Source: Neobacillus rhizophilus (GTDB taxonomy: Bacteria > Bacillota > Bacilli > Bacillales > Cytobacillaceae). Taken from it: a stretch of 64,000 bases of DNA. The first letter of the stretch is position 1. Each line of letters begins with the position of its first letter. Positions 26,728 through 34,875 of this stretch are shown one piece after another. The DNA is taken from NCBI RefSeq assembly GCF_018343535.1, contig NZ_JAGYPF010000003.1:1-64000 (forward strand). Reading direction: 5' to 3'. The notes beneath the pieces are model-generated. The model worked only from the letters and a program-made list of their open reading frames with translations, made no database searches and had not been told where the DNA came from. Made by a program: the position numbers and the translations under genes.

Positions 26728-26910
26728 ATGGGCCGTTCACACGGGCATAAAAGTCGTGACAAAAACAAAGCCTCACTTCCTCAAGTACCGAAAAATATGA
26801 AATCAGATGGACAGGACGTAGAATTCTCCAAGGAAATGGCGGATGGAGCTGACTTAGAAGCAATGGCGCGTGCAAATGCGGCAAACCAGCGTGTCAGAAA
26901 TCGCAAATAG
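26728..26910 (+). CDS. yfhD: YfhD family small protein
   Basis: This 60-residue hydrophilic protein begins MGRSHGHKSRDKNKASLPQ and ends ARANAANQRVRNRK, matching YfhD, an uncharacterised small protein of spore formers. AAAGGGG precedes ATG 26728. It closes the conserved yfh block. Confidence 0.8.
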   Translation: MGRSHGHKSRDKNKASLPQVPKNMKSDGQDVEFSKEMADGADLEAMARANAANQRVRNRK

Positions 26911-26917
26911 ATAAATG

Positions 26918-27022
26918 AAAACTCGACGATTGGCGAGTCCGATAGGACGAAGACAGAGGCGTAGTTGAATTTATGCGTTAGGAAAGAATAAATTTGTGAA
27001 AATTTATTCTTTCCTATTAGCT
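26918..27022 (-). repeat. Dispersed 3'-end element, copy C
   Basis: On the minus strand the element starts AGCTAATAGG, has an extra 16-bp hairpin (GGAAAGAATAAATTTT/AAATTTATTCTTTCC), then CAACTACGCCTCTGTCTTC, hairpin GTCCtatcGGAC, hairpin CTCG...CGAG and TTTTC. It directly follows the T tract of the doxX terminator. Confidence 0.88.
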
Positions 27023-27054
27023 AAAAAAAGAAGAAGCAGGATTCCTGCTTCTTT
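27023..27054 (-). terminator. Terminator of doxX
   Basis: On the minus strand GAAGCAGG and CCTGCTTC form an 8-bp stem with a 3-nt loop, followed by TTCTTTTTTT. Copy C of the dispersed element follows. Confidence 0.82.
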
Positions 27055-27100
27055 AAATGTATTTAAAAGGGGGAATTAACGATTATTAATTGGTGCTGCC

Positions 27101-27598
27101 TTATTGCATTTTTACCTCATTTACATGAGCCTTTTTGAAATAGCCTTTGATAAAAGGAACTGCATATCGGTCAAGCCCGAAATAGTAAGCTCCTGCACCT
27201 GCGAATAAAAGAATCATCGCGGCTGTATAAAGAATTGGGTTCGTGCTTGTCGTACCTGCCAGCATAAAGTTCAGGTTCATAAATGCACCGGCAACCAAGG
27301 CTGGGATAGTGGCAAGGCCAACGATTAAGCCAATACCGACTAACATTTCTCCCCAAGGTATTAATGTATTAAAAATTCCCACGTTAGGAACAGCGAATTG
27401 CTGTAAGAAATCTGCGTACCACGCTTGAACTGCAGGGTGATCGCCGGTTGCTGCCGCCATTGCTCCTTTTAGGAATCCGGTTGCATCAAAACCGCCTGTT
27501 AACTTATGATATCCTGCCTCAATCCATTGTAATCCAAGCCAAACACGTAATACTGTCCAAACAACAGCTGCGTATGGAGTTTTGTACCATCTCATCAT
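27101..27598 (-). CDS. DoxX family membrane protein
   Basis: This 165-residue protein has four membrane segments. It fits the DoxX/DoxD family (VLRVWLGLQWIEAGYHKLTGGF near the N-terminus; IPWGEMLVGIGLIVGLAT in the middle). Some family members act with thiosulfate or thiol oxidation or with redox stress; the role here is unknown. I chose ATG 27598, because TTGGAG lies 6 nt upstream; a GTG at 27631 has no site and overlaps a palindromic operator. Two FNR/Crp-like palindromes lie upstream. It is convergent with yfhD. Confidence 0.82.
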   Translation of the reverse strand: MMRWYKTPYAAVVWTVLRVWLGLQWIEAGYHKLTGGFDATGFLKGAMAAATGDHPAVQAWYADFLQQFAVPNVGIFNTLIPWGEMLVGIGLIVGLATIPALVAGAFMNLNFMLAGTTSTNPILYTAAMILLFAGAGAYYFGLDRYAVPFIKGYFKKAHVNEVKMQ

Positions 27599-27616
27599 AA
27601 TCATCTCCAAGTTTTT

Positions 27617-27632
27617 TGTGAAATGATTCACA
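27617..27632 (-). promoter_or_regulatory. FNR/Crp-like palindrome, proximal
   Basis: TGTGAAATGATTCACA is a perfect TGTGA-N6-TCACA palindrome, the consensus of Fnr/Crp-family regulators in B. subtilis and others. It lies only about 19-34 bp before the doxX start codon, so binding there would more likely repress than activate. Confidence 0.6.
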
Positions 27633-27698
27633 ATTTTATTTGGTTTTACCCCTTTTTAAAGGGATTGATCAGCTAGCTGTTTCTTATAAAGAAGTGTT

Positions 27699-27714
27699 TG
27701 TGAATTGTTTCACT
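27699..27714 (-). promoter_or_regulatory. FNR/Crp-like palindrome, distal
   Basis: TGTGAATTGTTTCACT matches TGTGA-N6-TCACA at nine of ten fixed positions. It lies 82 bp (centre to centre) upstream of the proximal site. Confidence 0.5.
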
Positions 27715-27855
27715 ATCTTCTTTACACTTTTAATATACTCCCCTCCTATTGAAAAAACAACGGCTTTCACAGTTTCTTAACATATTAAAGTTAGAAATTT
27801 GAAAAGAATGTGAACTCGATACGGCATGTTAGTGTTATCCTTCCCCTTCACCTTT

Positions 27856-28036
27856 TGTGGACAATGTGAATAATGTGGACAACACCAGCTTCCCCCTTAT
27901 AAAACCTGATTTTTAAAATCAGCCTTTCTGTTAATAATAATCGGTAGGTAACCGCTTCCGAAATTTGGATAATGTGCATAAACCTGCGGAATGCCTATAA
28001 ATACAGGACTTTAGATGTGGAAAAAACGCTGGATAA
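27856..28036 (+). other. Cluster of DnaA-box-like 9-mers
   Basis: Compared with TGTGNATAA (the reverse complement of TTATNCACA), 9-mers lie at 27856 (TGTGGACAA), 27865 (TGTGAATAA), 27874 (TGTGGACAA), 27964 (TTTGGATAA), 27973 (TGTGCATAA), 28016 (TGTGGAAAA) and 28028 (GCTGGATAA). Two are exact, four have one mismatch, and the last has two. The first three are directly adjacent, as are 27964/27973. An 8-1-8 palindrome (CTGATTTT/AAAATCAG) lies at 27906-27922. This fills the roughly 450-bp gap between doxX and hom, which holds no gene I can support. Confidence 0.6.
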
Positions 28037-28054
28037 ATTAATGTCCATTCATAG

Positions 28055-28082
28055 CAAAGGAGCATCAGATAAAAGATGCCCC
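28055..28082 (-). terminator. Probable terminator of hom
   Basis: On the minus strand GGGGCATC and GATGCTCC form an 8-bp stem with one wobble pair, followed by TTTGCT. The T tract is weak. Confidence 0.55.
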
Positions 28083-28089
28083 TTAAACC

Positions 28090-29325
28090 CTATAATGCCT
28101 TTGCTTCCTCGTTCCCCCGAACAAGGAATTCTTCCTTACCCAGGATCGAAAAATATTGAACCGATGGTTGTCTTTGAGCAAGCTGCTCTATGTCCTTTTT
28201 AGTACCCTTTAGAACAAAGATTCCTTCAGAGATTTCATCCACCAGTGTAATAGCGGGACTGCCATATTTTTGGACCAGTCCTTGAACCAGCCAGTATTCC
28301 CTCTGGTGTTCATTTTTTAACTCAATGTCCTCCCCTGAGGTTTTCAAATAATTAGATTTAGTCATGTGGCTTTGACATACATGGACTAAATCCTCAATGA
28401 TGGCACTAGCAGTTGGGTACATGCCTGCACCCGGTCCTTGAAGGGTGATTTCGCCAACGATATCAGATTTTACATTCACCGCGTTCTCCACCCCTTCAAC
28501 ATGGTAAAAAGGGTGTTCAGAACCGACCAGAACCGGCTTCACCGATGCCTGAATGCGGGTGCCAGACTTCCAGATGCTCGCGATATGTTTAAACCTTAGC
28601 CCTAAGTTTTGCGCTGCTTCGATCAATTCACTTGTAATAGACGTAATCCCTACCCGCTCGACATTACGCCAGTCAGGCTCTTCTCCAAATGCCAGCCTGC
28701 TGAGGATCATTGTTTTATAAAAAGCATCAAAGCCTTCCACATCATTGGTCGGATCCGCCTCGGCATAGCCATTTTCCTGTGCACGCAGCAAGCTTTCGGC
28801 AAATGACTGCCGCTTCTCCCTCATCTCGGTCAAGATGAAATTTGACGTTCCATTAAGGATTCCCAGGATCCGCTGGACACGATTAATTTTTAAAAGCTGT
28901 CCGAGAGTTTGAATGACCGGAATCCCTCCCGCCACTGTTGCCTCAAAACCAACCGACACCTGATGCTGTTCCGCTAACTCTATAAGCTCATTCCCGTGGT
29001 GGGCAAACATCTCTTTGTTCGCTGTAATGATGTGGCAGCCCCGTTGGATTGCTTTTTTCAAGTAGGTAAAAGTCGGGTCTTTATCCACGATGCACTCAAT
29101 CACGACATCAAGCTTCGGCAATTGCAGAATTTCTTCGAAGTCCGTTGTCAGCAGAACATTTCCGTTAATCTCCCGCGGCTTTCGCTTGTTTCTGACAAGG
29201 ACGGCAGCAACCTCTACTTCCTTCCCTAATTCTGCCGCTAGCTCATCGCTATGTGATTGAATGGTCCGATAAACCCCTTCACCAACCGTACCGAACCCGA
29301 GAATTGCCACTTTAATTACAGACAT
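28090..29325 (-). CDS. hom: Homoserine dehydrogenase
   Basis: This 411-residue enzyme reduces aspartate semialdehyde to homoserine. It has the NAD(P) motif ILGFGTVGEGVYR, the catalytic core TANKEMFAHHG, FEATVAGGIPVIQTL, ILNGTSNFILTEM and AEADPTNDVEGFDAFYKTMIL, and a C-terminal ACT-like regulatory region (KYGSPAITLVDEISEGIFVLKG). ATG 29325 follows AAAGGGGTGG. The message is led by a SAM-I riboswitch and terminator, so it is tuned to methionine/SAM rather than threonine. No thrC or thrB follows. It is somewhat divergent from the usual threonine-operon Hom, suggesting a methionine-dedicated paralogue. Confidence 0.92.
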   Translation of the reverse strand: MSVIKVAILGFGTVGEGVYRTIQSHSDELAAELGKEVEVAAVLVRNKRKPREINGNVLLTTDFEEILQLPKLDVVIECIVDKDPTFTYLKKAIQRGCHIITANKEMFAHHGNELIELAEQHQVSVGFEATVAGGIPVIQTLGQLLKINRVQRILGILNGTSNFILTEMREKRQSFAESLLRAQENGYAEADPTNDVEGFDAFYKTMILSRLAFGEEPDWRNVERVGITSITSELIEAAQNLGLRFKHIASIWKSGTRIQASVKPVLVGSEHPFYHVEGVENAVNVKSDIVGEITLQGPGAGMYPTASAIIEDLVHVCQSHMTKSNYLKTSGEDIELKNEHQREYWLVQGLVQKYGSPAITLVDEISEGIFVLKGTKKDIEQLAQRQPSVQYFSILGKEEFLVRGNEEAKAL

Positions 29326-29350
29326 GTCTGCCACCCCTTTATTTTTTTGA

Positions 29351-29380
29351 AAAATAAAAACCCTCTTCATAAGAAGAGGG
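29351..29380 (-). terminator. SAM riboswitch expression-platform terminator
   Basis: On the minus strand CCCTCTTC and GAAGAGGG form an 8-bp stem with a 4-nt loop, followed by a T-rich run (TTTTTATTTTT). It lies between the aptamer and the hom start. Confidence 0.9.
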
Positions 29381-29391
29381 CTTTATTCCTC

Positions 29392-29503
29392 CTCTTATCT
29401 ATCAGGCTACAAATAACCTGCAGGAATTAGCACCTTTTCAAGGAATACCTTGAAGGTTGCCGGGCTTCATCGGGCCTAGTCCCTCCGCCGCTCTGGATAA
29501 GAG
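29392..29503 (-). promoter_or_regulatory. SAM-I riboswitch (S box) controlling hom
   Basis: The minus strand shows the S-box core in order: CTTATCCAGAGCGGCGGAGG, GACTAGGCCCGATGAAGCCC, GGCAACC, AAGGTGCTAATTCC, and the closing GATAAGAG that pairs with the 5' end. SAM binding would favour the downstream terminator at 29351-29380 and stop transcription into hom. Confidence 0.95.
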
Positions 29504-29549
29504 ATATTTATTTGATTTTTCATTAAATTTCCAAAGATATATAAAAAGT

Positions 29550-29578
29550 ATATTATCTGAATTTTCAAGAGTTGTCAA
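29550..29578 (-). promoter_or_regulatory. hom/S-box promoter
   Basis: On the minus strand -35 TTGACA (29573-29578) and -10 TAATAT (29550-29555) are separated by 17 bp. It lies directly after the upstream GNAT gene stop and leads into the riboswitch. Confidence 0.78.
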
Positions 29579-29580
29579 TA

Positions 29581-30252
29581 TTAAAGTGGTAAAAGGGCGA
29601 CCGTTTCTTTTGCTGCTAATTTCTCAACCATATCCAGCCATTTCTGTGGTTTGTTTGAGAGCACCGAGTAATAGGTGGTAAGAAAGTCTCTAACAAGTGA
29701 TGCCGGAATTTCGGCGATTTCTTCCTTTATCGGCATGAAGCATAGATCGAGGCCAGACACCGCTTCCCCGTTGTTTTCCCAGGACGGGTGAACGTAAGCA
29801 AGGTCAAGGCGCTTATAGCCTAAATGTGACAGAACCTCACGGCGCACGTACGGGTCCATGACCTTCACGCCGCCAAATTCGTGGTGCTCTACACGGTATG
29901 GGTCATAGATTTCGGCAAACATTCCGAAAAGCTCTTTTCCGTTTTGGGCAGCAAGCTGTTTTAAGTCTTTCAGACGATTTTCTGCTAAAAATCGGCCAAG
30001 CGAGAGGCCTGGTTTGCTGATGATGGTGAAGTCGGTCATCGCAATGTTCCAGTCCGGATAATAGCGGTATTCAGTGGCACCGACGACCTCTTCCTCATAG
30101 ACGGCAACGAATACGCGGATACTTGGGTCTTCTAACGGTTCTTTCCACAATTCATATTCGAGGACCTCTTCCGGAGGAAAAATCTGTCCCATTAAATCGT
30201 GAAGCTTTTTAAAATTTGGGTCTTCGATATTGGTAATGCGTTTAAATTCCAT
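29581..30252 (-). CDS. GNAT-like acetyltransferase (third gene of nitrilase cluster)
   Basis: This 223-residue protein looks like a GNAT fold: FKRITNIEDPNFKKLHDLM at the start, a central beta strand VFVAVYEEEVVGATEYRYY, and FTIISKPGLSLGRFLAENRLKDL where the acetyl-CoA loop would be. That loop is poorly conserved, so activity is uncertain. GAAGGGGAA precedes ATG 30252. It follows a second GNAT gene and a nitrilase on the same strand with gaps of about 20 bp, so the three form one operon. Confidence 0.72.
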   Translation of the reverse strand: MEFKRITNIEDPNFKKLHDLMGQIFPPEEVLEYELWKEPLEDPSIRVFVAVYEEEVVGATEYRYYPDWNIAMTDFTIISKPGLSLGRFLAENRLKDLKQLAAQNGKELFGMFAEIYDPYRVEHHEFGGVKVMDPYVRREVLSHLGYKRLDLAYVHPSWENNGEAVSGLDLCFMPIKEEIAEIPASLVRDFLTTYYSVLSNKPQKWLDMVEKLAAKETVALLPL

Positions 30253-30274
30253 TTTTTCTAATTCCCCTTCTAAA

Positions 30275-30937
30275 TTATTTAAATGGGTTCTTCCATTCCA
30301 TTAATGCCGCATTGTTGAGGGATTCTTCATCCTCTAAATAGTTTCTGGCGACACCGATTGGGACACGTCCGCAGCGGAGGAGAAAGCTGATGACGGGATC
30401 CTTCAGCTCGCCTTTAATGACAGCTTCTAGATACTCTTCCGGCGTCATTTTTTCAGCCACTTTATGATAGCACGGCATCCGACCGCCACCCAGCAGTCGG
30501 TCATAGCCTTTTTCAATGACCACATGGTACATGGCATACATCATTAATTTTCCGAGCCCAAGCTTGCGGTACTTCGGACGGACGCTGATATCAACAATGT
30601 AGAGGGTGTTGCCGTTCGTATTATGGTTGCGGATGTAGCCGTGGTCGGTAACTTCTTCCCAAGTATGGCTGTGATTGTCCGGATCCAACTCGACACAAAC
30701 TCCGGTGAGCGAGCCCGCCAATTTCCCATTGATTTCAACGCATAATGCCCCTTCCTGAAACAGGGTCACATGATTAGTTAATTGTTCTTTATTCCACCAA
30801 AGCTCTGATGGAAAAGGAGGCGGGAAGCATTCGGACTGGATTTCGATGAGCTGATCAAAGTCCTCCATTGTGTAATTACGGATGCAAACCGGCAGAGGCC
30901 GGTCCTGATCATAAACGTAAAATTCACTACGATACAT
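30275..30937 (-). CDS. GNAT family N-acetyltransferase (second gene of nitrilase cluster)
   Basis: This 220-residue GNAT protein has the acetyl-CoA-binding motif A (LYIVDISVRPKYRKLGLGKL, with RxxGLGK) and a longer C-terminus with GGGRMPCYHKVAEKMTPEEY. It is similar to the N-terminal acetyltransferase domain of B. subtilis YhcX, where the same domain is fused in front of a nitrilase. Here the nitrilase is a separate gene just upstream (18-bp gap). GGGAGG precedes ATG 30937. Substrate unknown. Confidence 0.83.
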   Translation of the reverse strand: MYRSEFYVYDQDRPLPVCIRNYTMEDFDQLIEIQSECFPPPFPSELWWNKEQLTNHVTLFQEGALCVEINGKLAGSLTGVCVELDPDNHSHTWEEVTDHGYIRNHNTNGNTLYIVDISVRPKYRKLGLGKLMMYAMYHVVIEKGYDRLLGGGRMPCYHKVAEKMTPEEYLEAVIKGELKDPVISFLLRCGRVPIGVARNYLEDEESLNNAALMEWKNPFK

Positions 30938-30955
30938 GGCAAGACCTCCCTCGTT

Positions 30956-31813
30956 TTAATTCCAATCTGTATATAAATCGGTGCGGCGGTCGCGCCAGGT
31001 GGTCACAGAACCGCGCGCGCGAACTTCGTATAGCAGTTCCAGGTCAAGGTCGGCTGTTACGACCATGTCGTTGTTGATTTCCCCTTCTACTAAAAGTCCT
31101 TTTGGCGGGAACGGGATATCGTTTGGAGTGATGATGACGGCCTGGCCAAAGTTTGCCCGCATGAAATCAACGGTAGGCAGCGCGCCAACCGTTCCGGTTA
31201 ACACCACATATACCTGATTTTCAATCGCTCGGGCATGGCTCGTGTAACGAACGCGGTGGAAGCCGTGGCGGTCGTCCGTACAGGATGGACAGAAAATCAC
31301 GTCTGCTCCCTTCGCCTTCGCCATCCGGACGATTTCTGGAAATTCAATATCATAGCAGGTTAACAGAGCAATTTTTCCTTTTTCTGTTTCAAAAATTTGA
31401 AACGAGTCCCCTGCTGCCATATTCCATTCGTTAACCTCGGTTGGCGTGATATGCAGTTTAGCCTGCTCGCCTACACGGCCATCTGGGTAAAATAAATGGG
31501 CAGTATTGTAGAGCTTGCCATCCTTTTCAAGAACATGGGTCCCCGCGATGATATGCATGTTGGTTTCTTTTGCAAATTTAATAAATAGTTCACGGTATTG
31601 GTTGGTGAAGCTAGGCAGGTCATTGATGGTCAGGCTTTGTCCTTGACCATTTCCAATGGAAAGTAATTGCGTAGTAAAGAATTCAGGAAAAAGGACAAAT
31701 TCAGCCCCGAATTCTTCGGCGGTTTTTATATAATGCTCACATTGAGCGGCAAATTCCTCAAATGAGTTGATTGTGTGAAGATGGTACTGAACAACAGATA
31801 CTCTAAGTTTCAT
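30956..31813 (-). CDS. Carbon-nitrogen hydrolase (nitrilase superfamily)
   Basis: This 285-residue hydrolase has the catalytic triad of the superfamily: Glu in LFPEFFTTQL, Lys in KLHITPTEV and Cys in LLTCYDIEFPEI. It would cleave an amide or nitrile. It resembles the C-terminal half of B. subtilis YhcX. GGAGGCG precedes ATG 31813. It leads a three-gene unit with two GNAT proteins, so the products may act in one small-molecule acylation/deacylation pathway; that is inference. Confidence 0.88.
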   Translation of the reverse strand: MKLRVSVVQYHLHTINSFEEFAAQCEHYIKTAEEFGAEFVLFPEFFTTQLLSIGNGQGQSLTINDLPSFTNQYRELFIKFAKETNMHIIAGTHVLEKDGKLYNTAHLFYPDGRVGEQAKLHITPTEVNEWNMAAGDSFQIFETEKGKIALLTCYDIEFPEIVRMAKAKGADVIFCPSCTDDRHGFHRVRYTSHARAIENQVYVVLTGTVGALPTVDFMRANFGQAVIITPNDIPFPPKGLLVEGEINNDMVVTADLDLELLYEVRARGSVTTWRDRRTDLYTDWN

Positions 31814-31913
31814 TTTTCGCCTCCAGATTGGTTATTGGAAGTTAGATTCCATATAGAATTATCTTATAATCTAGCATTTTATACAAATGAAATGCCTTCC
31901 ATATTTACGGGCA

Positions 31914-31940
31914 TATAAAAAGCCAGCACGGTCGCTGGCT
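31914..31940 (-). terminator. Terminator of argGH
   Basis: On the minus strand AGCCAGC and GCTGGCT form a 7-bp stem with a 6-nt loop, followed by TTTTTAT. It ends the argGH unit. Confidence 0.85.
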
Positions 31941-32003
31941 TTAATTGTAGAGATCCTACTAATTTCTTTTCCAAAAGGTAATTTAGTTACCTATTTAAAA
32001 AGC

Positions 32004-33380
32004 TTACTGCTCTAGTTTTCCCTCAGCAAGTTTAATTTGCTCTCTTACCTGCTCCGGCGAGGTACCGCCAAAGCTGTTTCGGACCGCTACTACATGCTCC
32101 GGCGCCAACACAACGTAAATATCCTCTTCAAACAGAGTACTAAACTGCTGGTATTCGTCCATCGTCAAATCCAACAGGAATTTGCCGGATTGGATCGAGT
32201 AAAGAACAATTTTCCCAATCACTTCATGTGCCTCACGGAATGGCAATCCTTTGCGGACAAGGTAATCGGCAATGTCAGTAGCATTAGAAAAGTCATTATT
32301 GATAGCTTTTCGCATGACATCCTTGCGAACGGTCATTGTTTCAATCATTGGTGCCAAAAGCTTCAATGAGCCTTCTAGGGTAACCACCGTATCAAACATG
32401 CCTTCCTTGTCTTCCTGAAGATCTTTGTTATAAGCTAGCGGCAGTCCTTTCAACACAGTCAGCAAGCCAATCAGATTGCCATACGTGCGTCCTGTTTTTC
32501 CGCGCAGAAGCTCTGGTACGTCAGGATTCTTTTTCTGTGGCATGATGCTGGATCCTGTACAGAACGAATCATCGAGCTCGACAAACTGAAATTCCTGGCT
32601 TGACCAAATAACCAATTCCTCTGAAAGACGAGAAATATGTGTCATTATGATTGAGCCAATCGACAGGAATTCTAGGATAAAGTCGCGGTCGCTGACGGCA
32701 TCCATACTATTTGGATAGATGGTCTCAAAGCCTAGTTGCTCGGCAACAATCTCACGGTTAATCGGGAATGTTGTTCCTGCCAACGCTCCCGAACCAAGTG
32801 GCAGCCAGTTCACGCGTTTCAACGAATCCATCAGTCTCTCCTTATCCCGCTCGAACATCCAGAAATAAGCCATTAAATGATGGGCGAATGAGACAGGCTG
32901 CGCGCGTTGCAAATGGGTGTAGCCCGGAATCAGCGTTTCCACATGCTCCTTCGCTTGTCCGATAATCGCCTGCTGAACCTCTTCAACCAACGTGATCAAC
33001 TCAGTTGTCTTTGTTCTTAAATAAAGATGCATATCCGTCGCCACTTGGTCGTTCCGGCTGCGGCCTGTGTGGAGTTTCCCGCCAACAGGTCCAATCTCTT
33101 CAATTAGCTGTCTTTCAATATTCATATGAATGTCTTCATCTTCAACTAAAAATTCGACCTCGCCGCGGTCTACTTTTTCCTTAATCAGCAGAAGGCCGTT
33201 TTTAATTTTTTCCGCATCCTCCACTGGGATAATGCCACATTCACCAAGCATTTGCACATGAGCAAGGCTTCCTGCAATATCTTCCTTAGCCAGCTTTTGG
33301 TCAAAGGAAATCGATGCTGTAAACTCTTCCACTAATTTGTTGGTTTCCTTTGTAAAACGTCCGCCCCATAGCTTAGACAT
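32004..33380 (-). CDS. argH: Argininosuccinate lyase
   Basis: This 458-residue enzyme splits argininosuccinate into arginine and fumarate, the last step of arginine synthesis. It has the family signature [16 protein letters not shown], the N-terminal [17 protein letters not shown], and [16 protein letters not shown] 33380 has GGAGG 8 nt upstream; a GTG one codon earlier is less likely. It is second in the argG-argH unit, with a stable hairpin in the intergenic gap. Confidence 0.97.
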   Translation of the reverse strand: MSKLWGGRFTKETNKLVEEFTASISFDQKLAKEDIAGSLAHVQMLGECGIIPVEDAEKIKNGLLLIKEKVDRGEVEFLVEDEDIHMNIERQLIEEIGPVGGKLHTGRSRNDQVATDMHLYLRTKTTELITLVEEVQQAIIGQAKEHVETLIPGYTHLQRAQPVSFAHHLMAYFWMFERDKERLMDSLKRVNWLPLGSGALAGTTFPINREIVAEQLGFETIYPNSMDAVSDRDFILEFLSIGSIIMTHISRLSEELVIWSSQEFQFVELDDSFCTGSSIMPQKKNPDVPELLRGKTGRTYGNLIGLLTVLKGLPLAYNKDLQEDKEGMFDTVVTLEGSLKLLAPMIETMTVRKDVMRKAINNDFSNATDIADYLVRKGLPFREAHEVIGKIVLYSIQSGKFLLDLTMDEYQQFSTLFEEDIYVVLAPEHVVAVRNSFGGTSPEQVREQIKLAEGKLEQ

Positions 33381-33409
33381 CACTTGCTCCTCCTAAATGT
33401 AAGAAGATT

Positions 33410-33432
33410 GCCCCCGAAACAGCTTCGAGGGC
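33410..33432 (-). other. Intercistronic hairpin between argG and argH
   Basis: On the minus strand GCCCTCGAA and TTCGGGGGC pair over 9 bp (one G-T) with a 5-nt loop. There is no T tract, so it is more likely an mRNA-stabilising or processing hairpin than a terminator. Confidence 0.6.
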
Positions 33433-33458
33433 ACTCCAAATTTATTTTTCAAATAAGA

Positions 33459-34676
33459 TTATTGTTTCACAACAGATTCTTCTTTTTTATTAACCTCAGA
33501 ATATACCTTTGTTGGCAGACCCCAAAGCTTAATGAAACCAACCGCTGCATTATGATCAAAGGCATCGCCTTTTGTATAAGTAGCAAGCTCTTCATTGTAA
33601 AGGCTATGAACGGACTTACGGCCGACAACCGTATGGTTACCTTTATGAAGCTTCACGCGGATTGTTCCGGAAACAACCTTTTGAGTTTCGTCGATAAACG
33701 CATCAAGCGCAGCTTTCAATGGTGAATACCAAAGACCTTCGTAAATGATTTTTGCCATTTGCTGGTCTACCTGTGTTTTGAATTGAGTTACTTCACGTGG
33801 TAATGTCAAGAACTCCAATTCTTTGTGAGCATTGATTAAAATCAGTGCAGCTGGGTTTTCGTATACTTCACGGGATTTAATCCCTACTAATCTATTTTCG
33901 ATGTGGTCGATACGGCCGACACCATGTTTGCCGCCAAGGGCATTTAACGTTTCAATCATTTGAACAAGCGGTAAAGTTTCACCATTAAGGGCTACAGGAA
34001 CACCTTGTTCAAATTCGATTTCAATATATTCAGCCTGATCTGGAGCTAATTCAATTGGGTTGGTCCAATCGTATGCTGCTTCAGGTGCTTCTGCCCATGG
34101 ATCCTCGAGAACTCCTGCTTCGCAGGCACGGCCCCAGATGTTGGCGTCAATCGAGAATGGATTGTCTAAATCCACTGGAATCGGAATCCCATTCTCCTGT
34201 GCATAGGCGATTTCTTCGTCACGGGTCATACCCCATTCACGAACTGGTGCGACAACCTTTAGACTTGGATTTAATGCCTGTACGGAAACCTCAAAGCGGA
34301 CTTGATCGTTTCCTTTACCAGTACAACCATGGGCAACCGCTGCTGCTCCTTCCTGCTCTGCCACATCAACCAATAATTTAGAAATTAACGGTCTTGATAG
34401 AGCAGAGGATAAAGGATATTTGCCTTCGTATAAGCAGTTAGACTTTAATGCAGGAATAATATAATCCTTTGCTAGCATTTCTTTGGCATCTACCATGATG
34501 GCTTTGATAGCCCCAACGTTCAATGCCTTATTTTTAATAGCTTCTAAGTCTTTTCCTTCGCCGACATCAAGTCCTAGCGCGATAACATCATAGCCATATT
34601 TTTCTTGGATCCATTTAACCGAAACGGATGTATCTAAACCGCCTGAATAGGCCAATACGATTTTTTCCTTAGCCAT
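33459..34676 (-). CDS. argG: Argininosuccinate synthase
   Basis: This 405-residue enzyme joins citrulline and aspartate using ATP. It has the PP-loop motif [15 protein letters not shown] at the N-terminus, [13 protein letters not shown] and the C-terminal [17 protein letters not shown] precedes ATG 34676. An ARG-box-like operator overlaps its leader, so arginine repression through AhrC/ArgR is expected. It leads the argGH unit, separate from the argC-F operon but adjacent to its 3' end. Confidence 0.97.
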   Translation of the reverse strand: MAKEKIVLAYSGGLDTSVSVKWIQEKYGYDVIALGLDVGEGKDLEAIKNKALNVGAIKAIMVDAKEMLAKDYIIPALKSNCLYEGKYPLSSALSRPLISKLLVDVAEQEGAAAVAHGCTGKGNDQVRFEVSVQALNPSLKVVAPVREWGMTRDEEIAYAQENGIPIPVDLDNPFSIDANIWGRACEAGVLEDPWAEAPEAAYDWTNPIELAPDQAEYIEIEFEQGVPVALNGETLPLVQMIETLNALGGKHGVGRIDHIENRLVGIKSREVYENPAALILINAHKELEFLTLPREVTQFKTQVDQQMAKIIYEGLWYSPLKAALDAFIDETQKVVSGTIRVKLHKGNHTVVGRKSVHSLYNEELATYTKGDAFDHNAAVGFIKLWGLPTKVYSEVNKKEESVVKQ

Positions 34677-34697
34677 TTTAAACGCTCCTTACATTAC

Positions 34698-34715
34698 TGT
34701 GTATTTAAATTCATT
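34698..34715 (-). promoter_or_regulatory. ARG box upstream of argG
   Basis: On the minus strand AATGAATTTAAATACACA matches WNTGAATWWWWATTCANW with one change in the core arms (ATACA for ATTCA). It lies just downstream of the predicted -10. Confidence 0.65.
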
Positions 34716-34725
34716 CAATGGTATT

Positions 34726-34731
34726 ATTATA
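34726..34731 (-). promoter_or_regulatory. argG promoter -10 element
   Basis: The minus strand reads TGTATAATAAT, a perfect TATAAT with a preceding TG one base off the extended -10 position. No convincing -35 is visible at 17-18 bp (CTTTCT). Confidence 0.5.
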
Positions 34732-34768
34732 CATCAAATCTCAAAAAAAGAAAGTCTATTTCTTAAAG

Positions 34769-34875
34769 AAAATTCGCCGATTGGCAAGCCCCTTAGGGCG
34801 AAGACAGAGGCGTAGTTGCCCTTATTTGTTTGGGAATAATAAATTTTGGAAAAAATTTATTATTACCTATTAGCC
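34769..34875 (-). repeat. Dispersed 3'-end element, copy D (overlaps argF stop)
   Basis: On the minus strand the element starts GGCTAATAGG, where TAA is the argF stop codon. It then has a long AT-rich hairpin, GCAACTACGCCTCTGTCTTC, hairpin GCCCtaagGGGC, hairpin TTGCC...GGCGAA and TTTTC. There is no separate terminator between argF and the element, unlike copies A-C. Confidence 0.88.

Noticed and set aside
27972..28202. 76-codon frame between doxX and hom
   Set aside because: It overlaps the 3' end of hom on the other strand and the DnaA-like cluster, and has no ribosome binding site.
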